From positions 21,494,932 through 21,558,931 of the forward strand of contig NC_044016.1 of assembly GCF_900496995.4 (NCBI RefSeq): 64,000 nucleotides of DNA. Direction: 5' to 3'. Shown here piece by piece: positions 10,101 through 22,100 of this stretch. This DNA comes from Aquila chrysaetos chrysaetos (taxonomy: Eukaryota > Chordata > Aves > Accipitriformes > Accipitridae). Made by a program: the position numbers and the translations under genes. The notes beneath the pieces are model-generated. The model worked only from the letters and a program-made list of their open reading frames with translations, did not search any database and had not been told where the DNA came from. How positions within the stretch are numbered: position 1 is the stretch's first letter; each line of letters starts with the position of its first letter.

Positions 10101-13100
10101 GTACTCTCCAACACAGAGATTAAAAAAAAATCCCTTAGGAGAAACAAACCCCATTTTCCTCAATTCTGATTTTTTTGATATAAAACCACCCAATCCTCTG
10201 GCACCTCAGGTACTGGTGGAGTACAGAGCTCCAGAGGCAACAGCAGGGGGACCGAGTCCTCAGAAGGAAGTGCAGTCTGTTTAACAGTATCTGGTCAAAA
10301 TGCAAACCTTGTGAGAGCATTCACCTGCCTAGGTCGTAAGGCTATACGCAATAAGGCATTTTTAATCTGGCTGGGAAATGTTGTTATAGTCACCCACCAG
10401 TTTGGAGGACTATTCTTCTGCTTCTCTCAGAGGGTTTGTCCATTCTCAGGAGCTGCTTGACTTCACCACTGAGGGGCTGTATATCCCCTACCCTACAACA
10501 TGTAAGTCTCTACCAGGACCCCCCATCCCATTCCCACCCTACAGTTTTTCCTTCCTCACACTGCTTCCGTACTTGACCACTGTTCAGCACTGGGAGCCTG
10601 TGCTGATGGCTGGCAACTGATGCACTGCTGTTTGCCACAGGGCATTTCTATAACCCCTGCAGGAAAACTTGGGGCCTGCATCCAAACAGACAAGTATTGC
10701 TGCAGCCTACACATAACTATCCCACCCAGCCAAGCAGTGCAACCTACTCAGTTCTGTTGCAAATGGGGAATTCACTAGTTTTGTGCAAAATTTGGAGTGC
10801 GCACTGAGTACAGAGGTGGGGAGTGCCTCCTTCACCAGCAGACCTCGAGCAAACTTTTCACATGCATGCATCAACCGTGCCAATTTTTGCTGCATTATTT
10901 GTAACACCACAGCACATGTCAATGCATCTGCAGATTGATTCAAATAAGCTCCAAGAAACCCAGACAGGTATGGTCTGGCCTGGCCCCATAACCAGAACTA
11001 AATGCCACCTTCCCAATGGGATGGTGGCCAGGGCACTTGTGCAGCAGGGAAAGGATGTAGTGTAGGAGAACAAACAGGGGTGCATCTCAACCCTCCCCAT
11101 GCTCCAGGTCTCTGCACTTGCTTTCCCTTCCCACCACCCCTACCTGCTCAGGCCCAACGATGGCAGCAGCAAGACCATGAAAATGAGGAAGGTGTAACAC
11201 TTGTGCATGGTCGTTCTGTTCTCTCCAGACCTGAGGGCAGAGAGGAGGCTGTTAATCTTTCACTGTCACCCCACCAGCCCCAGGAGCGGTGCCCCCATCG
11301 CTTTCTCATTAGAAAGTACTTCCCAGTGTCTGATCTGAATCCCACCCTGTCCACTACTGCTACGTGAATATGCCCTTTTTCCCCTCCAGTGTGTCTGAGG
11401 TCTCTTCTTGAGTCCCAGTTCCTCCCCCCTTGTCTCACAGGCCCTCCCAGCCCTTGTATCTTTAGAGGACTCTGCAATAATCTCTCTTGACCCGCAGTCC
11501 TCAGAGCTGGTGACAACCTCCCCACCAGTCTTTGCAACATAGAGCAGAAAATAAAGCTTACACTGCACGTCCTGTGGGGAATGTGCCTCACAAGCAGCAC
11601 ATTTCTAGTGCTCTGCACTTCAAGTACCTTCCCTGTGGCCAGAAGTCATAGCAGCTAAGGCTAGTTTCCCTTGGAAAAGCTATGACTTACACACGAGAAC
11701 AGGCATGCCACCCCTGCCCGCTCACCTGAGACAAGACTTCCCTCACTACTAGCATTTCTCACAGTGACCAGCCCCAACTCCTCCCAGCTTTCTTCTTCTT
11801 GTAGACCTACATCAAGCTCTGCTCAGACAACCATGCTGCACAACAGCTAAGGATTGGCAGAACAGCTGTCTACAGCAGACCCCAGGTGTCCAAGAGGTGC
11901 AACATAACACCATGCTTAGAGTGGAAGACAGAAGTTCAAGCAGAAGAATCCAGCCAGGAGCTTTACATCAGTGAGAAGTGTCTAGTGGCCAGGCAGCACA
12001 CTGGTACAACTAAGAACAGGTGCTGGCTGTCCTTACCTGGTCCAGTGCGCTTCAAAGAAGGCAGAGTAATACACAATGGTGGGCAGCAGAGCAGAGAAGC
12101 ACCACAGCAGCAGGGTGGGGAAGAATTGGGTGATGATGGGGTTCTGCAACAAGACAGAGAAGAGACTGCATGTTACACAGTGCAGGAGCTCTTGTGCCAG
12201 CCACAGGTAGAGCTGCCTTTGCTGACGCTGAGTCCCCGGCACCACGGCTGCCACTGGACCCTGGCCAGGCTCAGCACCTCCCTCATGGCCAGGCTGACAG
12301 GACCTGGGGAACACTGACAATCTCTCTCCCTATCCTCTCCCTCGCAGGGGCTGTTGTGCCTTGGGGTGCTTCCTATGCTACCCATCCTGCACCCGTCTCC
12401 AAAGGCCTTACATTGAGGTACTCCACAGGCTTGGTGACATTGAACTTGTCCATAGTGGTGATGATGATAGCAGGGGTGGTGAGGAAGAAGAGGAGGATGA
12501 AGAGGACCACATTGATCACGAGGCAGCGGATCCACCAGATGAAGCCCCGGATGGAGAGGTGTTCCCTGGGAGGAGGGAAGGAAGGCATCAGGATGGCTGC
12601 ATGGGGGAGAAGGGCAGATCCAGGCCCTCACATGCACACCACAGCCCAGCCTGTGTGAACAGCACTTAGGGTGCCAGCCCGAGGCTTTTCCCTTCCAAGT
12701 CAGATCAGACTTTAGCTCAGCCAGGCTGGGCTTCAGCAAGAACAACTCATTCAGTTACCAGAGGAGCAGATAGGGAGGGAGACAGTGAGGATGCACCCCT
12801 TTTCCATGGCAGGGCCCACTGAGTCCCACAGAGCAGCTCACCAGTAGATGTTCTGTGGGTCAGGGGCATAGCTGACTGTCCAGTTGGAGACGTGGAGGGA
12901 CTCACTGCAGGAGGAGGCCCTGGGCTCCCCACGGCATGCACAGCCCTGGCACTTACAGGCGTTGAAATCTTTGAGGATTCTAGAGAAGAAGAGAAAGAGG
13001 GAGATGCTGATGCAGAGGGCTGGCAGGGACAAGCTGGGGGGGAAGCCTTAGTGCTGGCATTCCTCTGATTTTAGGCGAGAGGTGGGACAGGTCACCTTCC

Positions 13101-16100
13101 TGGGGAGGACAGGACCCTTTGCACTCACATGGCTGTGATGGTCTCATTGTGGAAGGTGACAAAGGCCATCCCCAGAGGCTTTTCATTCACCTTCTCCTTC
13201 TCCCGCTTGTAATCATCTTTGAGCTTCTCCTCCAGCTTGGTATAGTACTCGATGGCCTCCACCTGGGCAGAAGGACAGGGGTCAGAGCAGAGACGTGGGG
13301 ACCCAAGCCCCCCATGTGCCCCACCATCTAACACCTCCAGCTCTCTCCCCACCTCCTCGCAGCCCCTGATGACACAGCAGCACAGGTGGCCACAGGGCTT
13401 GGGGTTGATCATGGATGGAGTGTTGTCTTTGCTCTGCAGGTTGGTGAAGTAGATTCGCCCGCGCTCAGCTTTCTTCCTGAAACAGGAGAGCAGAAGACAA
13501 GGAAGGAAAGAAAGAGGGTGGCTCAGAAAAGCTCCTGTGGCACCAGACTTGAAGGAGAACCTGTGGCATCGGCCCACCCTGCCTTCTCTCCCAAACCAGG
13601 GGTTACCTCTCTGCGTCGAGGAACATCAGCCGGGCCACATCATAGCAGGGACGGGCCTCCAGGACGGTACAGTTGGCGTAGGCCTCCCTGCAGACGGGAA
13701 GCACCAGCTCATCACACCCAGCACCAAAGGCTGTACCCTCAAGCAAACCCCACGCATCCAGGACTTCTCTCCTGCCCTGGACCGAGCATCATGACGCAGA
13801 GTAAGAGCTTGCTGGGGGCAGCAGGGGAGCCTGCAGGCTCTGTCCCTTATAGCAGAAGCAACACATGGGGCAAACACTACATCCTCCAGGCTCTGGCACA
13901 AGGACCCTCTTTGGACTTTCACTCTGTGGCAGCAAGGCACCCCTCTGATCTCACACCCCCTCTCTGCCTTCATGGGCCACAGGGCTTGGGGTAAGAAAGA
14001 GGTGGAAGGGTTCCCAAAGGGTACAAAGCATTTATCCTCTCCCCATGGTGCTTCTAAACGTGGCCCTGACAGTGTGTTCGTTGAGGTCCTGATGAAAAAG
14101 GAATTTCATTTTTATGTTAAAAAAAAACAAACAACAAAACACTTTTCTACAAGGACTGTGATCAGGGCAGAAGCAGCAGCACAACATCCCATAGTCACTG
14201 CTTGAGCGCCTCCTGCATCTCATCTCTGAGCTTGACTACATCTCAGGACATGCCCTGTCCACTACTTACTAGGCTGACCCCCTATGGCTCTGCAAGAGAT
14301 AGCTGGGCATATCCCAAGGCACAAAACCAAGGACACTGCACATTCAGATAAAAATTTGTGCAGAAAAACAACAGAGATGCCCAAAATAAAAGTGTTCACC
14401 CATTTCTGCTCTCAATGTATTATTGCCATTCCAGGTAACACAAGTACTACCTCAATAAAAACATCCCTGTTACAGAGCAGCCTTTAATTAGGGTCACAGT
14501 GAGACTTACTCAAAATGCTTCTTGATCTTCTCTGGCTCAGCGTATTTTGAGATCCCATTGATGAAGAGAGTTCGCTTAACCTGGAAGGAAGAAAAAGAGG
14601 GGAGGGCAAGTAGGTGTGGACAGTGTGGAAGACCGAATTGTAGCAAACCCCTCCAAGGCCTGAGTCAGCGATGGGAAAGGGCAGCCCCATCACTTCTAGC
14701 ACCCAAGGCTCCCCCTCTCCTATGCTTCCACTAGCTGTTGGCATCCTGCATCCTCGTGCGCTGCAGATTGACAGGCTAGGGACTTATACTGCAGCTGCCT
14801 AAACAGAAACAGGGGGTACCCTTAAGAAACCAAGGCGGCAAAAGCAGCTGGAGCAACCCGAGGAAGGCATGGGGTCCCCCGCTACATGCTGACCCAGTGC
14901 AGGCCTCTCCTTCTTCCCCACAGGCAGTCAGGGCTGCTGGTCTGGAGATCTGCCATTGGCCAGGCAGAATAAAAGAACAGCCAAAACAAGACAGCCCCGA
15001 ACTGCTGTGGGAAGTGGGGTGCTCTGCACTCTCTCCAAGGCCACCTGACTTGACAGAAGGGCATGGGAAAATGTGCCTGGGAGAGTGGCCAGATCCTGCT
15101 CACCAAGTCATCCTCTTTGTAGCGCATCTTGGAGGTGTGACGGCGCATGCTGTACACTGTCAGCAGCAGGTACAGGAAGGCAAAAGATGTGTGCAGCCAC
15201 AGCAGGTTATTCCTGTCACAAGAGAGACCACAAAGGCCAATGCAAGGTTGCCACTACAAGTCTGCGTATGGCTAGTTAGGCCCTGAAGGCACTGGGGCCA
15301 TGAGCAGAGTAACTGGCATGGTGCCCACATGCCCTACAGCCAAATTCCAGGAGCTCAGGCTGGAAACTGGAGCAGGGACAGTAGCCTCACAGCAAGGGCA
15401 GAAACACAACCTTCAAGGAGGTGATGCTCTGCAGCAAGTGGACATTTACAAAATACCCCTTAAGGGCCTCAATTATCCATCCCACCACTGCCCACACATA
15501 CCCAGAATTCAGGTTAGCGATAGTTGTCCTCCCAAAGCTGTAGGCATTGTTTTCTAGGGAGAAAGAGGCAGACACAAGCACGTTCAGTCATAACGAGTGG
15601 CACAGAGCACCACTGGGGTGGGCTATGGCAGGAATCTCACCTGCAGGACACCCCAAAACCCAAGCTGCTCAGGATGACCCTCTCGATGTGCCACGCTTAA
15701 AGTGGGACAGCAGTCAGGGTTTCTCTGTGTGAGTCCTGTCCTGCCTTCCACTGCTCCCCAGTGGTCTGGCACATGGTGTTGAAAGCAGCTCCCCCTGCCC
15801 AGCCAAAGGCTCCCTGCTCTCACCTAGTAGGTCCCCTGAGAAGTTGACAGGTAGCACGATGCCCACAGAGAGCACACCCACAGCCACCAGCAGCCCGATG
15901 ATGTGCCTCTGGAAGGATAGGTAGTGCACCGCATCACCCCCGCACTTGTCCCGAATCTCATCATCCCTGCCGGGGAGAGAAAGGCAGTCAGGCAATCTTC
16001 TACATTCCCTCAAGTGCTAGAAAGAAGCACAGGGTCATGGCTGCCCTCCTGGTTTGAGCCCACACAGCACCCCTGGTTCTGCCCTCCAGACCTGTGGCCA

Positions 16101-19100
16101 GGCCCTGGGGTAGGGAGCCCAGCACCCAGCCTTGAACCAGCCTGGGCAGAAACCTCCCCATGCAATGCTTACTGCAGCCCCACTCTCCACGCTCCTGCCC
16201 TCTGCCCCCCAGGACAGGCAGCTGGACACAAGCAAACCCCACCTCACACCATTCTGGTGGGCCTTGCCTCCCCTGCTTAAATACGGGATGGCTGACACTA
16301 TCCAACAGCACTCTGAAGCCAAGAAGTGCTTAGGAGACTACTCCTGAGCATCATCAGGCTGCGGGTGTCTTCCTGCCTCCTCCAGTCCCCTCTGTGCCAT
16401 TCCTCAGACAGCAGTGCCCCTATCAAGAATCCCAGGGAGAGGAGCATCTCTGCAGAGCAGTGGACAGTGTTTTTGAGATGGGACTGAGGCAGGGGAGACC
16501 TGGGCTGGGTGCCCTCCTCTGTCAGAGACTCACTGTGTGACCTTAGTTTTGGCTTTAAGACTCCTCATCTAGTCCCATCTCTGCTTGTCCTCTCCAGAGG
16601 ACACACTTTGCTTGTGTTCTTCAGAGAAGGGGCTGCAGCAAGGGCAGCAGCTTCACACAGCTGTACTGCACTAGGTGTCCTAACACCCTGCACTGCCTCT
16701 CCTTCTTCCCCATGTGGTTCTCTCATGCAGGTCCTTGGGCACTTACTTTATCCTGAAGATGGCTGTCAGCCAGGAGCAGAAACCCTGTGGAGAAAGAAAA
16801 CAGGAGGGTCTCACATCACTCCATATTCCCTTATCCCTGCTCCTGTCTTCAAAGGCTAAGGGGACCAGGCTGGTGTCCTTGCATCTCCACAGACTTGGCT
16901 TGGGGGGGGACAGACCATGAGCACCCAGACATGCAGAGCCACAGACGGGCCAAGGTGAAGGAGATGACAGTGCTACTCCATGAGGCACAACACAGGCTGG
17001 ACTCTGCCATGTGGCTGTCCCCTACCAGCTCAACCTCCCAGCCATCCTGTGGGCTCCTGGCTAGTGTGGAAGCTCTCCACAGCCTAGAGACACCCAGAAA
17101 ATTCACCACACAGGTACTTTAGCCATCATCCTGGACAACAGGAGCTCTGCAGGGACTGGGAAGGAAAGCTGGGCCAAGCCAGTGCTCCTCAAAGGACACC
17201 TGGGGGAGGAATATTTCCTGGGAGCTTCACCACCCACCCATCAGACCCTGTTATCCTACTGAACTGTGTCTCCCTTTTAGAGAGGAAAACAGCAGTGGAG
17301 ATAAAGGTGTGAGGAGGAGCTGGCAAGCGTTGTTTGTAATGCTGAGATTATAGGTTGGACAGATGTCCATTAAGCCACAGAGATGTACAGCCTACTTATT
17401 TAAGCACATGTCTAGAAGCCACATAGTTATATCTCCTTTAGCTCTACAATGTGTGGGACCTAAGGCCCGGGGATGGGCAAACAGCATTTCGTCTGAGGAG
17501 CCCTTGGTTCAGACAAGCTGTGGGCTCCTGGTCACTCAAAGGCAAGGTGTTTGACTCTTGCTGTTACTCACATTGTCCCTCTGGTCGAAGTCCACAGAGC
17601 TGGAGACGGAAGTGAGGCGTTCGTAGCGGTCATGGTTGTCAGAGTGCAGGGCGGAGGCTACGCTAAAATGACAAGCAGGAGTCGAGGGAGAAAGTTAGAA
17701 GATGTGAGGAGTCAGCCTCGCTAGGAACCAAGGGCACCCAGAAGATCAGAGGTTAGTTCAGGTCAGTTTGCCCCAGGTGAGACAGAGGCAAGATCAGAGA
17801 GCAGAGGTAGCAGTATGCAGAGACCCCTCCTCAGACAGCATCCTGTGCCCAGCAGCCCCTGCGGGCTTGGCTGTGGACGCTACTCACTCAGCACCTTCTG
17901 AGAGGCACCTGTGTTATGCAGCAGCCCCTGCAAGGAGGGGCTGGCAGCTGCTGCCATGGAGGAGAGGTGAGGTCTGTTTAAGACAGGGTTTAGACAGAGG
18001 AGAGGAGGTGGGAACCAGAGGGTGCTGCAGCCCCTCTGGCTCCGCTGCAGCCACGAGGCAGCAGCCCCAGCACTCTGGAGAGGTGCTGGCAGCGGCTCCG
18101 TCCTGGAGGGCCTCGCTTGCCTTAGGGAAGAGGAAGGCTGGGAGTCTGGTGGGCTGTATCCCACTACACCAGTCCACCAGTCCTCCCCACCCTTAGTGCT
18201 TCAGTGCAGGGGAAGCCAGGAGGAGGAAGAACACGGCTGAGTCCCAGCAGCTGTGCTGCCTGGAGCCAGACTCAGCTGGGCCTCCTGCCTGGAAATCCCT
18301 CCAGCAGGAGCAGGGCAGACAGCTAATGACCACAGGCTAAAGGACAGGAAAGCAAGAGAGGTGAATATCCCAGGCCACTTTACTCCAGGCACAGGCAGGG
18401 ACCTAGACAAAGAACCTGCAGCAGAAGCATTCAAGGCAGACAACAGCTCCCACTACGAATGGGGGTGGAGGGCAGCTGGCAAAGGAGACAAGAAAATGGT
18501 CCTGACACCTAAATTAAATAGCACTTGCAAGATGGCAACAGCAGGCTGGGACCTTGGAGGTGCAAGAGGTATGGCTGATCTGAAGGCTAGAAGCAAAGGA
18601 AAAAAAACAGATGAAAACATGGTCTCCCTGTAACCAGTACAGGCTCAAGGTGGATCAGATGGGCAAGAACCTGGAGAAGAAGCAGCTGCGAGACAGGTGC
18701 TAAAGACAAAGTGGATGACACTATGGGAAGGAGAACAAGCAAAGACCCTTATGACCCTGCTAAAGGAAAGAGGATGGGACACGTGGCCTCCCTCAGAGCA
18801 GAGCAGCACCTGCTGAGTCCCTAGCTGGAAGTAACACAGAGAGGGGAAAGGAGATTAGCTGAAGGTCATGGGACTACAGCAGTGCAGATTAGACAGTGGT
18901 GTGCAGCCTTGTGACTGCACAGCCCAACACCCTGCTCTGCTGGAGGGACAGAGGGAGCTTCAACCAAGCTCTCGGACCTTCAGCCCTTTAAAATCCCAGA
19001 GGCCTTGCAGGTGGGCACAGGGAGCAAGGGTGAATTTCTGCTGTCCACAGCCCCAGGGAGAGACCAGCACAATGACATGGTGTGCTTTTGGCTCCTCGGT

Positions 19101-22100
19101 ACTGGAAAAGCAGAGGGCAGAGCAGAAGCAGCACTGGAAGAAACAACTGAGAAGAATGCCATGTTATGAGATGACCAGGCTAACTCAACTCCATTCAGGA
19201 GGATGCAGAGATAAGATGATCGGCAGTGCTGAGAAGACAGAGGAGGCCAAACCTTGCCAAAGATGGAAAGCTGGAAAGGGAGCTCCAATGGTACCTGCAC
19301 CTAGCTGGAGACTTTTTAAAGCAAAGCACCAACAAAGCAAGTAGGTGGAAGCAAGGTTGCCCTAAACTGCAAGAAGATTAAGGGGGGACCCTGCCCACTG
19401 CCCCAGGTTTGGTGCTGGTCCTGCCAGGGAAGGAGAAGGATGAGGTCTGAGGCACAGCTAGCCTCAGGCCAAGGGAATCACAGGCTCCAGGAGGGGAGGC
19501 CAGGCATGCCATGGAAAGGGCTTGCTGCAGTGCAAGGCAGGTGGTGGCTGTGTGGGTGGCAAGCCCCACAGGGCTCTGCGGTCGCTGCCCTTACACACAG
19601 AGGTGCAGGTAGGTTGCCACGACCTCCTGGTGCAGACTGAGTCACCAATTAAGAGTGCCCATCGCTACTGCAAGCGCTGGCAAGAGGCAGGACAAGGGCA
19701 CTTGCTGGTTCTCAGGCAAAGGGACACATCAGAGGAGGATGTCCTCCCACACCAAGAGCAATGCTGCACATTCATGGGCTTGGAGCACCAGATGGCATAC
19801 ACATGTCCCTAACCCACCACCTGCCACTGCACCCCAGCACAAAGAACAGCTGGGATGGGAAGGTGCCACCAGCCTTGGAGGAGCACAGCCAGGACAAAGT
19901 TTCCTCGCTGAGCTCCACAGGCTTTTGAAAGTTTCTGGCTACCAACACTGTCCCAGCTCAAGCAGTAGGTTTGGGTGCAGGGCAGGGGCATGGGTGACAG
20001 CAGAGAGCTCCAGCAAGATGAAAAATGTGAGCAGGAAAGAACAGCCCCCTGGAGAGAGACAAGCACTCATGAGGATAACTGAGGTGGCCCCCCCTTAAAA
20101 CCCTCAGAGCACAACAGCTCTGCTGCCTCTGCCTTACTACCCCTGCAAGGTGTTAGCAGTGAAAAGTTGCCAGACACGCCTGGAGCAGGGCCAACTACTA
20201 GTGAAGCACCCAAGCATGAGCGAGGGGTCCCCTCTGTGCCATGTACCACAGCTACCACCACATCTGTTTTTCACAACTCTGTTCTGCTCCTTTGGGGGCA
20301 AGGAGCAACTACAAAAATAGGAGCATCCTTGCACCCTCTGAAGGCAGTAGCAGTGGCAGGCCCCTGCTTTGCAAGTGATGGAGTATGAGAAGTGAGGCTG
20401 CAGTTTGCTGCCCTGACCTCAGACATGTGTCAGTCTGGCTGGAGCAACCATCACAGGCTCTCCACTGCCAGCTGATCATCTCTGCAGTGTGTACCACCCA
20501 GCCAGTCAGCAAGGTATAAGGGATGCTCTTTTCTTAGGCATAAAAGCAGCAAGAAAGAGGAAAGAGCAGGGAGGGAGAGGTCCATGGCAGTGCTTAATGG
20601 GAAACACCAGGCCAAGGTGCCAGAGGATGCTCTCAGCAGCACTGAGGCAGGAAGTTTGCTTCTGCAGGGGGAGAGAAAAAGGACAAAGGTGCTGCCTTGC
20701 TGGGTGTGCTGCCAGCTGGGGGTAGGTGGCAAGGGACAAGGGCCAACACTTGTCCTAGTCCCAGCAGCCTCATGGGTAAAGGAAAAAGAGAAGTCTTGCA
20801 ATTCCTTGTCAGATCCTCTCTGTGCACCCGCCTGGCCTTGCAGCTGTCATGGAAGCAGCCCTCGTGGCACCCTGGCATGAGAAGGACCAGGCAAAGGAGG
20901 CTCCCCTGCAGCTGGGTGACCCAAGCCTGCTGTGGACTCAGGCAACCAGGTTTACTTTCTCCATTGTAAGGCAGAATAGCTGGATGGGCACGTAGAGCAG
21001 GGTACATGATGTGGCACCCTCTGCCTCGGGTGGGATTGGGAGCTCCTTGGGACTGCTGCCCTCAGGGAGCATTTAAGGGCTACGTTTAAGGGGGGTGCAT
21101 CCAGCTGTGGTAGCGGCTGACACAAAGTGGAGGGAAAGAGAAGAGCACAAATCCACCAATAGGCACAAGTCCAAGCCCAGACTCCCAGCCACTTAGATTA
21201 GTTCAGAAGCAAGACAGAAAACTGTAAGAGAAAAGGAGAAAGAGAGAGTGCAAGCAAGAAAGAGAGAAGAAACAAGACCCTGAAAAAACGACATACTATT
21301 CCCGCTCCTCTCGCTCCCTCTGCCAGCGTCGGCGCCTGGGGGCACAGAAACACAAAAGGAGAGGTTACAACCATGGGAGCAGGCGCTGGGTCTCCTCTGT
21401 CTCAGAGAGCTATGCACCCAACAGGGCTCCACACTGTCCTGAGGAAGAAAAACCTGCCAATGGTCAGGCTGGAGAAGATCTTCCTTCCAGAGCCCAGTGC
21501 TGCCCCAAGCCACAACACCCCAGAGCCCCCACTGGCCCAGGGGCAGAGTGCTTTGTTGCCAGCTAAAGGGAAGCTGGCTTTACCAGGAAGGTGGCCTGGC
21601 TCCACACCATGGGTGTCCCAAGGAGCTCCTGAGGGACAGGGCCAGGCAGGACAGCCTGCCAGGGCTGGCCCAGCTGCCACCTGAGCTCCCTTTCCATGCC
21701 TCTCCTCCCCACCCAGGCAGCCAACACACTTGCATCCCACCCTCCTGAAATGCTCATCCCACCCCATGGATGGGCCAACCAGCAGGTGCTCCTCCCTGGG
21801 ATCCTCGTCCTGGTGATCTGCAGCCATGCAGTCCCTCTCCCCATGCTTACCGTCTCTCACCCACCAAAAAGCTGACACCCCTCTGCCTTTCTGCCTACAG
21901 CCACTGCTCCCACTCCCTCATACCCAGGGTGCTCAAGCATCACCTCTAAGAAGGGCCAGCCCTCTCTCCCCACTGAAGGCCAGAGCTGTGCAGCCCCTGC
22001 GGCTACCAGTCCACGCTTAGGTCCAGATAGCTTAACCCTGAGGAGCTGCTGCCCTCTCCCTAGTAAGGTCTCATATGGCTATTCCCTTCTCCTCACTTTC

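Noticed and set aside
12173..12745. 190-codon minus-strand open frame overlapping exon 15
   Set aside because: It is an out-of-frame reading of exon 15 and its introns; the TMEM63B frame explains the conservation.
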